A DNA stretch of 64,000 nt from an uncultured Bacteroidales bacterium (GCA_902798425.1 CADBWR010000007.1:1-64000), one strand, 5' to 3'; shown: positions 35,114-45,273, numbered from the stretch's first letter. A program made the numbers and translations. The notes: a model not told the origin generated them from the letters alone.

Positions 35114-36513
35114 GCTCTCTTGATTTTCCACCCTGTCGATGCGATGAAGATACTCATCAGCGGCGACAGGTAGTTAAAGAAGCAGTATGGCAGATAAGTC
35201 AATGTAGCAACACCCAATACGGTGCTCTGCGTCAAGCCACACGTATTCCACGGAATCAACACAGAAGTTACTGTGGCACCATCCTCACACGAACGACTCA
35301 GCAGCTGCGGTTCATAGCCACGCTCACGGTAGGAGTCCTTGAATACCGAGCAGGAGAGCATGATAGACAGATACTGGTCGGCAGTGGCGATATTACAGAA
35401 CAGCGCCGTGCCTACTGTTGATGCTACTAACGATGCCGTTCCTCTGACAAAGCGCAGCACAAGTCGCATCAAGTCCTGCAGCTGCCCTGTAGCCGTCAGA
35501 GCACCACCAAAGGTCTGTGCACAGATAATCAGCCAGACGGTAGGCATCATACCCGACATACCACTGGTATGCACCAGTTCGTTGAGCATGCTGTTTCCTG
35601 TATCAATGTCCGTACTATCATAGCATACACGCATCATACCTTTGTACGACTGCAAGAGCCCCCTACTCCCTTCACCCGATATGGTGTATACCAAATCTGA
35701 CTGCACCAGCAAAGCCACGACGACCGCCAGCAGTATAGCCAAAAACAGCACCACCATCGATGGCCATCTGCGAGCAATCATAATACCTGTCAGCACAGGA
35801 ACGATGAGCAGCCACGGAGAGATGACAAAGGTATGCTGTAAGCCATCCATAAACTCAGCGACGTTGCCATGTCCAGAGACGTCCATCGTAAAGCCAGCAA
35901 TGAGGAAGATAGTTAATGAAATCAGGAAGGTGGGTACTGTGGTGTAGAGCATATAGCGGATATGCGTAAACAGAGGTGTTCCTGATACGCTCGATGCCAG
36001 CACCGTGGTGTCCGACAGCGGCGACAGCTTGTCGCCGAAATAGGCTCCCGTAATGATGGAGCCTGCAATCCATCCGTCGTCAAAGCCATGAGCCTTGCCA
36101 ATGCCCATCAGCGCCAAACCGATGGTAGCTACCGTTGTCCATGACGAGCCAATCATCAGACTCACCAATGCACAGAGCACGCTGCTACTAACCAGGAAAA
36201 TCTCTGGCTGTATAATCTGCATGCCATAGTATATCATGGTAGGTACGATACCCGCCACCATCCATGTACCACCGATGGCACCAATAAGCAGCAGGATGAT
36301 AATTGCCGGCACACAGCTGGCAACCTTTGCTGCTATCTCTTTCTCCAGATTCTCCCATTCCAGTCTTTTTGAGAAATGCCCTACAAGCACACTCACCGCA
36401 GAAGCCACCAAGAGCGACACCTGCGAAGCACCATCAAGTGTTGCATTACCAAAGACAGCAATGCAACACGTGACGAGTACTATCAGTACGAGGAATGGGA
36501 TGAATGAAAGCAT
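35104..36513 (-). CDS. nhaC: Na+/H+ antiporter, NhaC family
   Basis: 469 residues, about eleven membrane segments. Family signature stretches include LIGAIGGTWMVAGIVPTMIYYG, SSVLCALVSLMIGSSWTTVATIG, GSIITGAYFGDKLSPLSDTTVLASS and the late NTCGLTQSTVLGVATLTYLPY. Exchanges protons for sodium, for pH and ion homeostasis. It is probably co-transcribed with the downstream nuclease-like gene. Confidence 0.9.
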   Translation of the reverse strand: MLSFIPFLVLIVLVTCCIAVFGNATLDGASQVSLLVASAVSVLVGHFSKRLEWENLEKEIAAKVASCVPAIIILLLIGAIGGTWMVAGIVPTMIYYGMQIIQPEIFLVSSSVLCALVSLMIGSSWTTVATIGLALMGIGKAHGFDDGWIAGSIITGAYFGDKLSPLSDTTVLASSVSGTPLFTHIRYMLYTTVPTFLISLTIFLIAGFTMDVSGHGNVAEFMDGLQHTFVISPWLLIVPVLTGIMIARRWPSMVVLFLAILLAVVVALLVQSDLVYTISGEGSRGLLQSYKGMMRVCYDSTDIDTGNSMLNELVHTSGMSGMMPTVWLIICAQTFGGALTATGQLQDLMRLVLRFVRGTASLVASTVGTALFCNIATADQYLSIMLSCSVFKDSYRERGYEPQLLSRSCEDGATVTSVLIPWNTCGLTQSTVLGVATLTYLPYCFFNYLSPLMSIFIASTGWKIKRACS

Positions 36514-36514
36514 C

Positions 36515-36551
36515 TGTTAATTAAGCATTAAGCATTATGCATTAAGCATTA
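36515..36551. repeat. Short A/T-rich GCATTAAGCATTATGCATT repeat
   Basis: Tandem and inverted GCATTA/TAATGC units fill the gap between two genes. Similar tracts occur at 9537-9580 and 40308-40340 and near 4165-4185. Confidence 0.5.
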
Positions 36552-38084
36552 TCAGCACACTTTCTCCAGGCGCTTCATCATGGCAAACATGAAGATGGCA
36601 GCGACGAGGCAGACACCGAGGAATACGCTCCAGCAAACCCAGAGAGGAACAGCACCCCAGAGAAGACCACCTACGACTACCAACTGGTTACCTATGGCAG
36701 TAGCCACAAACCAGCCACCCATCATCATACCCTTATACTTGGGAGGAGCTACCTTAGAGACAAATGAGATTCCCATAGGCGACAGCAGCAACTCACCAAA
36801 GGTAAGGATGAGGTATACGCTAATCAGCAAGTTAGGTGTCACGTCAGCCACATGAACAGCAACAGGATTGCCATCGGCACCCATCTCAGTCTGAGGCATA
36901 GGCAGTCCCAATGAAGCGAAGGCCATCAGTGCATAGGCAACAGCAGCCACAATCATACCGTATGCTATCTTGCGTGGAGCAGAAGGCTCCTTGCCTTTGG
37001 CTGCCAACGAACCAAAGATGGCCATTGATACGGGAGTCAGAGCAACCACGTAGAAGGGGTTGAACTGCTGGAAAATTGGAGCAGAAACAGTAATGCTGCC
37101 ATCAGCATCGTACGACAGACAGAGGAAAGCCAGTGCAGCAATAATGACAACAGCAGAGATGCCCTTAGCCTTACCAGTCTTCGACTGGAACAGTGAGAAC
37201 AATGCATAGACAATAAAGATAACAGCTACCAAGTTCCACACATTGAAGCACATAGCCTGCAAGCCTTCAGCCGACTGAGCGGTAAACTCGTCCGCAAAGT
37301 AGGTCAGCGACAGTCCGTTCTGGTGGAAGGCCATCCAGAAGAAGATAACAACAGCAAACACCAGACATAGTGCCACAATACGCTGTTTGGTTTCTTCTTT
37401 CGACAACTCTTCAACGGGTGCGGCATCGGCAGCCTTGGCGTCCTTCTTTGCGCCACCCTCCGTATGACGGAACGTGCTGCGGAAGAGATAATATATGGCA
37501 ATAGACAGAATGAGCGATGCACAAGCTACAGCAAAAGAAAAATGGTAGGCATCGTTAGAGCTATAGCCCAGCGAAGTCTCTGCATACTCCTTTATCTTGA
37601 TGGCGGCAGTAGGTGCAAACAAGGCACCGATGTTGATAGCCATATAGAAGATGGAGAAACCAGCATCGCGCTTATCCTTATACTGCGGATCATTATACAA
37701 ATCGCCTACCATCACCTGCAGGTTACCCTTGAAGAGTCCAGTACCAAAACCTATGAGCAACAAAGCTGCCAGCATCACGACCAGTGCCACGCTGTCGCCA
37801 CCAAGGGGTACCGACAACAGCAGATAGCCTGCAAACATGATGATGATACCCGTTGTCACCATCTTTCCGAAGCCGAACTTGTCGGCCATCATACCACCGA
37901 TGAGCGGGAAGAAATACACTAACATAAGGAACGCACTATAGATGGTACCTGCCATAGCGGGAGACAATCCGTAGTTAGCTCTCAGGAACAGGGCAAAGAC
38001 AGCCAGCATGGTATAGTAACCAAAGCGCTCGCCCGTGTTGGCCAGTGCCAACGCAAAAAGACCTTTCGGTTGATTTTCAAACAT
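36552..38084 (-). CDS. POT-family proton-dependent oligopeptide transporter
   Basis: 510 residues, 12-14 membrane segments. The N-terminal signature NTGERFGYYTMLAVFALFL matches the ExxERFxYY proton-coupling motif, and FFPLIGGMMADKFGFGKMV matches the following conserved loop; GTGLFKGNLQVMVGDLY and the FFWMAFHQNG motif are further family marks. Imports di- and tripeptides, fitting the peptidase genes in this region. It is followed by an outer-membrane barrel gene upstream on the same strand, 8 bp away. Confidence 0.9.
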   Translation of the reverse strand: MFENQPKGLFALALANTGERFGYYTMLAVFALFLRANYGLSPAMAGTIYSAFLMLVYFFPLIGGMMADKFGFGKMVTTGIIIMFAGYLLLSVPLGGDSVALVVMLAALLLIGFGTGLFKGNLQVMVGDLYNDPQYKDKRDAGFSIFYMAINIGALFAPTAAIKIKEYAETSLGYSSNDAYHFSFAVACASLILSIAIYYLFRSTFRHTEGGAKKDAKAADAAPVEELSKEETKQRIVALCLVFAVVIFFWMAFHQNGLSLTYFADEFTAQSAEGLQAMCFNVWNLVAVIFIVYALFSLFQSKTGKAKGISAVVIIAALAFLCLSYDADGSITVSAPIFQQFNPFYVVALTPVSMAIFGSLAAKGKEPSAPRKIAYGMIVAAVAYALMAFASLGLPMPQTEMGADGNPVAVHVADVTPNLLISVYLILTFGELLLSPMGISFVSKVAPPKYKGMMMGGWFVATAIGNQLVVVGGLLWGAVPLWVCWSVFLGVCLVAAIFMFAMMKRLEKVC

Positions 38085-38092
38085 AATTTTTG

Positions 38093-38857
38093 TTATTTTA
38101 TTTTAGGATTTCGTGTTCTGACGATATCGAAGAGATAGGTGGCCTTGATGACTATTTGTCCGTGGTTGGACTTGCCGAAATAGTCACTCTTCGAATTCTT
38201 GAAGATATTGCCCAGACCGTAGTAGTAGCGGCCCTCCAGAATGAAGTGTCCCACCTTGGGAATGGACAGTTCTATGCCGCCACCAGCAGCAATACCATAG
38301 TCAAACTTGTTCTGTATCCCCAGCGTGTCCTGTGCCACGACCTGCGACGCACGGGCATTAGCCACGCCACGCGTCAAGTCGATATTCGACTTCACAGACT
38401 CGTTAAGATACACGCCTATCTGCGGGCCAGCCTGGATATAGGCCTGCAAGCCCTTGCGCTCACGTCCCCACCCCAGTCGTGCCATGAAGGGAATCTGCAC
38501 ATAGGTCATCTTGCGCTCATAGCTCAGCGGATCTACCTTGTTGACATCATCGGCATAGTATACGGGATTGTCGTCAACGTCCATAATATTCTCTTTCCAT
38601 CCTGCCTGGGTTATGTTTACCTCGGCAAGGATAGCACAGATGCTGTTAAAATATTTCTCGCAGGTATAGCGCACTGTCAAACCTGCCGTAATACCTCCCA
38701 ACTGTCCTTGGGGCACATCGGGCACGAAACCCACATTGCTCATCACATAGCCGGCACTACCACCCACAGCCAAGTCGTTACGGTATTCACCCACCTGAGC
38801 AACAGCCGTTGCAAAGAAAAAATGGAATAATGAAAAAATGAGAAACAAACGCTTCAT
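38093..38857 (-). CDS. Outer-membrane beta-barrel protein (PorT-like)
   Basis: 254 residues: signal peptide (FSLFHFFFATAVAQ), then alternating beta-strands with aromatic girdles, for example VQIPFMARLGWGRERKGLQAYIQAGPQIGVYL and FILEGRYYYGLGNIF, which are typical of the PorT/outer-membrane beta-barrel family in Bacteroidota. Ends in the strand HGQIVIKATYLFDI. Function unknown; PorT itself serves type IX secretion, but this resemblance is at family level only. Confidence 0.75.
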   Translation of the reverse strand: MKRLFLIFSLFHFFFATAVAQVGEYRNDLAVGGSAGYVMSNVGFVPDVPQGQLGGITAGLTVRYTCEKYFNSICAILAEVNITQAGWKENIMDVDDNPVYYADDVNKVDPLSYERKMTYVQIPFMARLGWGRERKGLQAYIQAGPQIGVYLNESVKSNIDLTRGVANARASQVVAQDTLGIQNKFDYGIAAGGGIELSIPKVGHFILEGRYYYGLGNIFKNSKSDYFGKSNHGQIVIKATYLFDIVRTRNPKIK

Positions 38858-38893
38858 AATTATTGCATTCTTACATTTTTTAATTATTACATT

Positions 38894-40267
38894 TTAGAAA
38901 TTGATGGTTTCTATCTTGTTGTCCTTCGTATAATGTACGAAGAGGATGGCACGGTTCTGCATGCCGCCATTACCGATGCGCTCAAAGTGCAGCGGAGTCT
39001 GCAGCGGAGTATAGCCTACCATTCCTGATGCTCCCGTGAAGTGCTTGCCATACATGTGCAGTCCTTTTATCATGAAGTATGCCTGATCAAAACCCGTCAC
39101 AGCATAACGCTGGTGGTAGGCCTGCATATCCTGATGGAAGTTCCAGCGGTATTTCTTCTGGAAATGTTCAGCACGTGGCGACAGCGGATTCATGTAATAG
39201 GTAGATGGGATATACGTATCAAACTTGAAGAAGTTGTCCAGATGCTGGCGGATATACATCAGCCACTCGGGATATCCGAACATCGATATCTTCAGCGACG
39301 GTACCGTCATCAGCAGACCGTTGAGCTTGGCAAAGGCTACGTTCAACTCTTGGGACCGACTGGTGTTCAGCACGACCACATTGTGTTTGGTCGTTGAGAA
39401 ACTCTGCTTGAACTTCGCCTCGCTCGACTTCAGGTTGGTAATGGTGTATGTTGCTCCCTCCTGTTCCAGTTTACGGCGCAGCACGGTGGTGAAGCTACCC
39501 TTCGTACTCGTCGAGTCGTTGCAGTCAACGATGATCACATGGCTGTCCTTAAAACGCTGGAAGAAGCGGAACACGTAGCCATTGTTGGTCTGGTTGCCGT
39601 TTTGGAACACCTGGAAGATATTAGGATTGTCGAACAGTTCGTTAGAGTTGATAGAGAAAGGTATCAGCACGCGGATATCGTTCTTTACGGCAAAATCTCC
39701 CAGTGCCTTCAACTGTTTGGTATACAGCGGACCGATAATCATGTCACACTCCGCAGCCTTTGGGTCTTTCAGTACCTGCTGGATATCACTGTGCTCAGCA
39801 ACGTTCCATGCACGGATATCGGTTGAGATGCCATGAACACGCAGACTGTCACAGGCCATCAAAACGCCACGATAGTATTCCACCATGCGTTTGCCGTCAC
39901 CATTGTCGTTGTGCAGGGGCAGCATGACGCCCACCCTTATCTCACGATTGCGCATATCACGCTCCACCACAGTTGGTTTCGTGGGCATTTGGGGTTGCTC
40001 GTTGACACTCTCCAACTCAGGGTGTCTTGGTGGAAAAGGTATCTTGATGTAGTCACCCTTGCGCAACTCATAGCCTGGCAACTTCATCTCCGGATTGGCT
40101 TCTATCAGTTCTTCAATAGTCAGTCCATTGTCGCGGGCTATGCCAAAGATGGTCTCTTTGCGCTTCACCTTATGCAGTTCCTTGAATTTCGTTACCTGGG
40201 CCAACGCTGTCTCAGTGACAAACGACAGCACTGTCAACATCAAAAAATATCGTAATAATTGTCTCAT
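38894..40267 (-). CDS. LysM - periplasmic-binding-protein fusion (LpoA-like architecture)
   Basis: 457 residues: signal peptide, one LysM domain (ELHKVKRKETIFGIARDNGLTIEELIEANPEM), then a type I periplasmic-binding fold (REIRVGVMLPLHNDNGDG, CDMIIGPLYTKQLKALGDFAVKNDIRVLIPFSI, FDTYIPSTYYMNP). LysM would hold it on peptidoglycan; the binding fold resembles Leu/Ile/Val receptors and LpoA, so a cell-wall enzyme-regulating or ligand-sensing role is possible. No transporter genes adjoin. Divergent from the CHU_C gene. Confidence 0.75.
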   Translation of the reverse strand: MRQLLRYFLMLTVLSFVTETALAQVTKFKELHKVKRKETIFGIARDNGLTIEELIEANPEMKLPGYELRKGDYIKIPFPPRHPELESVNEQPQMPTKPTVVERDMRNREIRVGVMLPLHNDNGDGKRMVEYYRGVLMACDSLRVHGISTDIRAWNVAEHSDIQQVLKDPKAAECDMIIGPLYTKQLKALGDFAVKNDIRVLIPFSINSNELFDNPNIFQVFQNGNQTNNGYVFRFFQRFKDSHVIIVDCNDSTSTKGSFTTVLRRKLEQEGATYTITNLKSSEAKFKQSFSTTKHNVVVLNTSRSQELNVAFAKLNGLLMTVPSLKISMFGYPEWLMYIRQHLDNFFKFDTYIPSTYYMNPLSPRAEHFQKKYRWNFHQDMQAYHQRYAVTGFDQAYFMIKGLHMYGKHFTGASGMVGYTPLQTPLHFERIGNGGMQNRAILFVHYTKDNKIETINF

Positions 40268-40294
40268 AAATCACAATTTTTCTTTTTTGCGCTA

Positions 40295-40302
40295 CAAAAT
40301 TA
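40295..40302 (-). promoter_or_regulatory. -7 promoter box of the LysM fusion gene
   Basis: TAATTTTG on the minus strand, 28 bp before the ATG. Confidence 0.5.
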
Positions 40303-40346
40303 CGAAATAATTCATAATGCATCATGCGAAATTCATAATTATTTTC

Positions 40347-40354
40347 TAATTTTG
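40347..40354 (+). promoter_or_regulatory. -7 promoter box of the CHU_C gene
   Basis: TAATTTTG on the plus strand, 23 bp before the ATG at 40377. Confidence 0.5.
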
Positions 40355-40376
40355 CACAAATATTCGCATATCAAAC

Positions 40377-41057
40377 ATGAAAATCGGTCAATTATTAACC
40401 CTTTTTGCCTTTTGTCTGATGGCTACAACGGCCAGCGCAGACATTACGCTGAAGGCTACATACACAGACAAGACTGGTGTAGAGGTCGAGGCGACAGACA
40501 ATTTTGATGCTGAGGCGCCACTCTATGTGCGCTTCACGTCAAACCCTGAGAATTTGGACCCCTCAGCGTCCATCGAGTGGCAGATTAGCAACTCCTCAGC
40601 GGGCATCAGTGTTACGCGCTATGAGGAAGATACTGACTTCACCTTCACGGCTGCTGGCAAGAATATCATCACGCTGAACGTAGTGCTCGACGATGAAGTG
40701 ATAGACACGAAGAGCATCACCATCACCATTAGCGACAGTCACCTAGAGATGCCCAATGCTTTCTCGCCCAATGGCGACGGCATCAACGACTACTTCCAGG
40801 CAAAGGCCAATACCAAGAGTATCGTTGAGTTCCACGCGTACATCTTTAATCGTCATGGTCAGAAGCTCTACGACTGGACAGACTGGTCTACTGAGTCTCG
40901 CGGATGGGACGGCACCCACAACGGTCATCCCGTCAAGGATGGTGTCTACTTTGTCTATGTCAAGGCGCGTGGCGCTGACGGTATGGACTATGAGATCCGA
41001 CGCGATGTCAACTTGCTGCGTAACTTCAATAATGTAGAAAACAACACGAACCCATAA
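40377..41057 (+). CDS. Secreted protein with gliding-motility C-terminal (CHU_C) domain
   Basis: 226 residues: signal peptide (ending TTASA), an Ig-like beta-sandwich (residues 25-120), then the CHU_C domain that acts as a type IX secretion type B sorting signal: [53 protein letters not shown]. Probably exported to the surface by T9SS. Function unknown. It lies just upstream of uvrA. Confidence 0.85.
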   Translation: MKIGQLLTLFAFCLMATTASADITLKATYTDKTGVEVEATDNFDAEAPLYVRFTSNPENLDPSASIEWQISNSSAGISVTRYEEDTDFTFTAAGKNIITLNVVLDDEVIDTKSITITISDSHLEMPNAFSPNGDGINDYFQAKANTKSIVEFHAYIFNRHGQKLYDWTDWSTESRGWDGTHNGHPVKDGVYFVYVKARGADGMDYEIRRDVNLLRNFNNVENNTNP

Positions 41058-41092
41058 AAAGGCCCATCTGACCCATTACCTCTTTAAATAAA

Positions 41093-43960
41093 ATGGAAAA
41101 AATCCAAGTTTTCGGCGCCCGTGTCCACAATCTGAAGAATATCGATGTCGAGATACCACGCAATTCACTGACCGTCATCACAGGTCTCAGTGGCAGCGGG
41201 AAGTCCAGTTTGGCCTTTGACACCATCTTTGCCGAGGGACAGCGCCGCTATATAGAAACCTTCTCTGCTTATGCCCGCAACTTCCTGGGTGGCATGGAGC
41301 GTCCCGATGTCGACAAGATTACGGGACTCTCGCCTGTCATCAGCATTGAACAAAAGACAACCAACAAGAATCCGCGTTCTACGGTGGGCACCACCACAGA
41401 AATCTATGATTATATGCGTCTGCTCTTTGCCCGTGCCGGCAAGGCCTACAGCTATGAGACGGGCGAGCCGATGGTGAAATATACCGAGGAGAAGGTCATC
41501 GAGATGATTCAGCAAGACTATGCGGGCAAGAAGATTCTCATCTTGGCGCCACTCGTCAAAAGCCGTAAGGGCCACTATCGCGAACTCTTCGAGTCGATGC
41601 GCCGCAAGGGCTATCTCCACATACGCATTGATGGCGAGGTCAAGGAACTGACGCCAGGCATGAAGGTTGATCGCTACAAAAACCACGACATCGAGGTCGT
41701 CATCGACCGATGTGTGCCCCCTAAGTTAGGGGGCGACAGGGGTCTGAACGATGCTTCTGACCGCCTGAAGAAATCTGTCTCCATCGCCATGAAGCAAGGT
41801 GATGGTCTGCTAATGATTATGGACCATGAGACGGGCAGCGTCAAGCACTTCTCGCGCCGTCTGATGTGTCCCACAACAGGCATCTCCTATGGCGACCCTG
41901 CCCCCAACACCTTCTCGTTCAACTCACCGCAAGGTGCCTGTCCACGCTGTAAGGGACTGGGATTCATCAACGAAATAGACCTCACCAAGGTCATTCCTAA
42001 CCGCAAGTTATCCATCTATGAGGGAGGCATCGTGCCACTGGGCAAGTACAAGAACCAGATGATTTTCTGGCAGATAGCAGCCATCCTCAGCAACTACGAG
42101 TGCGACCTGAAGACCCCCATTGAGGACATTCCCGACGATGCCTTCAACGAGATACTCTATGGCACCCTCGAACCCGTACGCATCGATAAGGAACTGGTAC
42201 ACACCTCAAGTGACTATTTCGTCGACTACGATGGTGTTATCAAATACTTGCGCTCCGTTATGGACGATGACGACAGCACTTCATCCAGTCGTAAGCCTGC
42301 CTTAGGTTCCGAGAAATGGGCTGAGCAGTTCCTGGCAGAGTGTCAGTGTCCTGAGTGTCACGGCCAGCGCCTCAACCGCGAGGCACTGTCGTACAAGATA
42401 TGGGATAAGAACATCTCTGAGTTAGCAGCGATGGACCTCAGCGAACTGCGCCAATGGCTCGACGAGGTGGGGAAACACCTCGACCACCAGCAACAACAGA
42501 TAGCTACTGAGATTCTCAAGGAGATACGCACCCGTTTGGACTTCCTGTTGGATGTGGGGCTCGACTACCTGTCGCTGAACCGCCAGTCAGCCAGTCTCTC
42601 TGGTGGTGAGAGTCAGCGCATCCGTCTGGCTACACAGATTGGTTCGCAGTTGGTCAACGTGCTCTACATTCTCGACGAGCCGAGCATCGGACTGCACCAG
42701 CGCGACAACGAGCGTCTCATCCGCTCCCTCAAGGAGCTGCGCGACCTGGGCAATACGGTCATCGTCGTCGAGCACGACCGCGACATGATGCTAGCTGCCG
42801 ACTATATCGTCGACATCGGCCCCCGTGCTGGCCGCAAAGGTGGCGAAGTGGTCTTCCAGGGCACTCCCGCTGACATGCTGAAGGCCGACACATTAACCGC
42901 CCGTTACCTGAATGGTTCCGTATGCTGCGACAGTGTTACAGCAAAGGCTACCACCAGCAGCCAACGACTCGTACTGTCTGGCTGTCGCGGCAACAACCTG
43001 AAGAACATCGACGTAACGTTCCCCTTGGGTCAGCTCATCGTCGTCACGGGTGTCAGCGGCTCGGGCAAGTCGACGCTCATCAACGAGACGCTCTACCCCA
43101 TTCTCTCCAAGCATTTCTACCGCTCGCTGCAGGCTCCTCTGCCCTACGACAGCATTGAGGGTTTGGAGCATATTGACAAGGTGGTCAACGTTGACCAGAC
43201 ACCTATCGGTCGCACGCCACGCAGCAATCCTGCCACCTATACAGGGGTCTTCTCCGACATCCGCTCGCTGTTCGTCAACCTGCCCGAAGCACAGATTCGC
43301 GGCTACAAGCCAGGCCGTTTCTCGTTCAATGTCAAGGGAGGTCGCTGCGAGACGTGTGGCGGCAACGGCTACAAGACCATCGAGATGAATTTCCTACCCA
43401 ACATTCAGGTGCCTTGCGAAGAGTGTCACGGCAAGCGTTATAACCGTGAGACACTGGAGGTTCGCTTCAAGGGTAAGAGCATTGCCGATGTGCTCGACAT
43501 GACTATCAACCAGGCTTGCGAATTTTTCGAGAATGTGCCCAGCATCCTGCAGAAAATCAAGACCATCCAGGATGTGGGACTGGGATATATCAAACTCGGA
43601 CAACCCTCAACGACACTCTCTGGTGGTGAAAGCCAGCGCATCAAGCTGGCCGCTGAGCTATCTAAAAAGGATACAGGCAAGACGTTCTACATTCTTGACG
43701 AGCCCACCACGGGTTTGCATTTCGAGGACATCCGCATCCTCATGCAAGTACTTCGTCGTCTGGTAGAGCGTGGCAATACCGTTCTCGTCATCGAGCACAA
43801 CCTTGATGTCATCCGCCAGGCTGACTACATCATCGATATGGGTCCCGAGGGTGGTCGTGGTGGTGGCACCATACTCTCTACGGGTACGCCTGAAGAGGTA
43901 GCCAACAGCGCCAAGGGCTATACACCCCGCTTCCTTAAAGAGGAATTAGAACGAAAATAA
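41093..43960 (+). CDS. uvrA: Excinuclease ABC subunit A
   Basis: DNA damage recognition ATPase of nucleotide excision repair. Two ABC modules: Walker [13 protein letters not shown] and [12 protein letters not shown]; signatures [11 protein letters not shown] and [11 protein letters not shown]; Walker [14 protein letters not shown] and [13 protein letters not shown]. Zinc-binding [14 protein letters not shown] and [14 protein letters not shown]. Residues about 207-219 ([13 protein letters not shown]) are an insertion encoded by a palindromic repeat at 41716-41746, between EVVIDR and [13 protein letters not shown]. 955 residues otherwise normal. Confidence 0.96.
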   Translation: MEKIQVFGARVHNLKNIDVEIPRNSLTVITGLSGSGKSSLAFDTIFAEGQRRYIETFSAYARNFLGGMERPDVDKITGLSPVISIEQKTTNKNPRSTVGTTTEIYDYMRLLFARAGKAYSYETGEPMVKYTEEKVIEMIQQDYAGKKILILAPLVKSRKGHYRELFESMRRKGYLHIRIDGEVKELTPGMKVDRYKNHDIEVVIDRCVPPKLGGDRGLNDASDRLKKSVSIAMKQGDGLLMIMDHETGSVKHFSRRLMCPTTGISYGDPAPNTFSFNSPQGACPRCKGLGFINEIDLTKVIPNRKLSIYEGGIVPLGKYKNQMIFWQIAAILSNYECDLKTPIEDIPDDAFNEILYGTLEPVRIDKELVHTSSDYFVDYDGVIKYLRSVMDDDDSTSSSRKPALGSEKWAEQFLAECQCPECHGQRLNREALSYKIWDKNISELAAMDLSELRQWLDEVGKHLDHQQQQIATEILKEIRTRLDFLLDVGLDYLSLNRQSASLSGGESQRIRLATQIGSQLVNVLYILDEPSIGLHQRDNERLIRSLKELRDLGNTVIVVEHDRDMMLAADYIVDIGPRAGRKGGEVVFQGTPADMLKADTLTARYLNGSVCCDSVTAKATTSSQRLVLSGCRGNNLKNIDVTFPLGQLIVVTGVSGSGKSTLINETLYPILSKHFYRSLQAPLPYDSIEGLEHIDKVVNVDQTPIGRTPRSNPATYTGVFSDIRSLFVNLPEAQIRGYKPGRFSFNVKGGRCETCGGNGYKTIEMNFLPNIQVPCEECHGKRYNRETLEVRFKGKSIADVLDMTINQACEFFENVPSILQKIKTIQDVGLGYIKLGQPSTTLSGGESQRIKLAAELSKKDTGKTFYILDEPTTGLHFEDIRILMQVLRRLVERGNTVLVIEHNLDVIRQADYIIDMGPEGGRGGGTILSTGTPEEVANSAKGYTPRFLKEELERK
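41716..41746 (+). repeat. In-frame palindromic repeat inside uvrA
   Basis: GCCCCCTAA and TTAGGGGGC form a 9-bp inverted pair around one G, followed by GACAGGGGTCTG. It resembles a GC-rich repeat family seen between Bacteroidota genes, but here it is in frame within a conserved protein. Confidence 0.7.
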
Positions 43961-43975
43961 AGTAATGAAAATAAT

Positions 43976-44800
43976 ATGATTGCGCCAACCTATCATATCT
44001 CATCGGAAATGCTTTGTCTGGTTTCCGCCATTTCCGAACAAATAGGAATTCTGAAAAGTCTCACCTGTCGTGAACCCAAGACACCAGAGCTGTCGTACAA
44101 TCCGTTCTCGGAAGACGACCTGCAACGGGCACAAGAGAAATTTGCCACAGGACTGAGCCAAGGCGTCGGACGTTATAATACAGCCGATCAGCATGCGCGT
44201 CTGCACATGGCTATGCTCTTCGACTGGCTCATCAACAGCCAGGAGCATCCGCTCGTCAAGAGCTGTATTTTCCATTACGAACTGATAGCCATTCATCCGT
44301 TCTCCGAGGGCAACGAGCGCCTCGCACTCTACTGGCAAAGCCTTCTCTTGGCACAATGGCAACCACTCTTGGCTGGACTACCCTTGGAAACGGTGGTCAT
44401 TGAGCGCCAACAGGAATATCGGCGCATACTTGCCTATCATGGTGAAATGGCTAAAATCACCCATTTCGTCGAGTTCATCTTGCAGTGTCTGCTGGACATC
44501 ACCCTACAAGAGGTGAAGAACAAAACAGAGAACAAGGCAAGGGAGAGAAGCAGAGAGAAAGCACCTTCCAGCACAGCAGACAACAGTCTTCCAGAGGGTG
44601 CCGAAGCCCTCCTCACCAAGTCTGAACAGCGCATTGTCAAACTGCTGGTGGCCGATCCGCACATCACCATTGGCATACTGGCCCATCGTCTACAGCTCTC
44701 TGAGGCAGGCATCAACAAGGCTTTGGCCAATCTGCGCAAGAAGAAAGTCATCGAGCGCATTGGCGCCAATAAGAACGGCTCGTGGAAAGTCAATCTCTAA
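43976..44800 (+). CDS. Fic-family protein with a degenerate active-site motif
   Basis: 274 residues. Fic proteins transfer AMP or related groups to target proteins. The core motif, normally HPFxxGNGRxxR, is here HPFSEGNERLAL (H107): the catalytic His is kept but the second Gly is Glu and the second Arg is lost. The surrounding FHYELIAIHPF and YWQSLLLAQWQPLLAGLPLE match the family. The C terminus is a winged helix-turn-helix (KSEQRIVKLL...ITIGILAHRLQLSEAGINKALANLRKKKVIER). It may modify with altered chemistry or act only as a regulator. It starts 15 bp after uvrA. Confidence 0.75.
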   Translation: MIAPTYHISSEMLCLVSAISEQIGILKSLTCREPKTPELSYNPFSEDDLQRAQEKFATGLSQGVGRYNTADQHARLHMAMLFDWLINSQEHPLVKSCIFHYELIAIHPFSEGNERLALYWQSLLLAQWQPLLAGLPLETVVIERQQEYRRILAYHGEMAKITHFVEFILQCLLDITLQEVKNKTENKARERSREKAPSSTADNSLPEGAEALLTKSEQRIVKLLVADPHITIGILAHRLQLSEAGINKALANLRKKKVIERIGANKNGSWKVNL

Positions 44801-44828
44801 TGAATCATTAAACAACGAATAATCAAAT

Positions 44829-45125
44829 ATGTATTTTACTGGCATCGTCATTGCATTAATGACATTCCTTACCATAGGAGTATGGCATCCTATCGTCATC
44901 AAAACCGAATACTATTGGGGCACGCGCCCATGGGTTGTCTACCTGCTCATTGGCATCAGCTGTTGCGCTGCTGCCCTCTTCATTGAGAACATCTACCTCT
45001 CCTCCTTCCTGGGCGTCTTTGGTGCCTCCTCGCTATGGGGCATCGGCGAACTCTTTGCCCAGCGCAAGCGCGTCCTGAAAGGCTGGTTCCCCATGAACCC
45101 CAAGCGCAAGCACGAGTATAGTTAG
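44829..45125 (+). CDS. DUF4491-like small membrane protein
   Basis: 98 residues with three hydrophobic segments (YFTGIVIALMTFLTIGVWHP, WVVYLLIGISCCAAALFI, SSFLGVFGASSLWGIGELF) and a basic C terminus (MNPKRKHEYS). The starting pattern followed by HPIVIKTEYYWG matches the DUF4491 family as I know it. Inner-membrane protein of unknown function. It is 28 bp downstream of the Fic-like gene. Confidence 0.7.
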   Translation: MYFTGIVIALMTFLTIGVWHPIVIKTEYYWGTRPWVVYLLIGISCCAAALFIENIYLSSFLGVFGASSLWGIGELFAQRKRVLKGWFPMNPKRKHEYS

Positions 45126-45171
45126 CAGTATTTCTAAAAGAAAGCGCAAAAACTATTAACCTATTAATATG

Positions 45172-45212
45172 ACATGCCTCAAACCCTCAGCACATCGGGG
45201 TTTGAGGCATGT
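45172..45212 (+). terminator. Strong hairpin after the DUF4491 gene
   Basis: A perfect 15-bp stem ACATGCCTCAAACCC/GGGTTTGAGGCATGT with an 11-nt loop; only a weak T-run follows. It probably ends the uvrA-Fic-DUF4491 transcript. Confidence 0.6.
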
Positions 45213-45273
45213 TAAATGTTTGCGAAACATTTAATGTCCATTTAACAAACATCGACAAGTCCGTTAAATGTTT
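45212..45273. repeat. TTAAATGTTT palindrome and repeat
   Basis: TTAAATGTTT-GCG-AAACATTTAA is a perfect inverted repeat (45212-45234), and GTTAAATGTTT recurs at 45263-45273. The stretch between the DUF4491 gene and the PUL has no gene and is built almost wholly of repeats. Confidence 0.6.

Noticed and set aside
31434-36513. Peptidase-MFS-Rid-nuclease-NhaC region as one operon
   Set aside because: The nuclease-like and nhaC genes are on the opposite strand and converge with the Rid-like gene.
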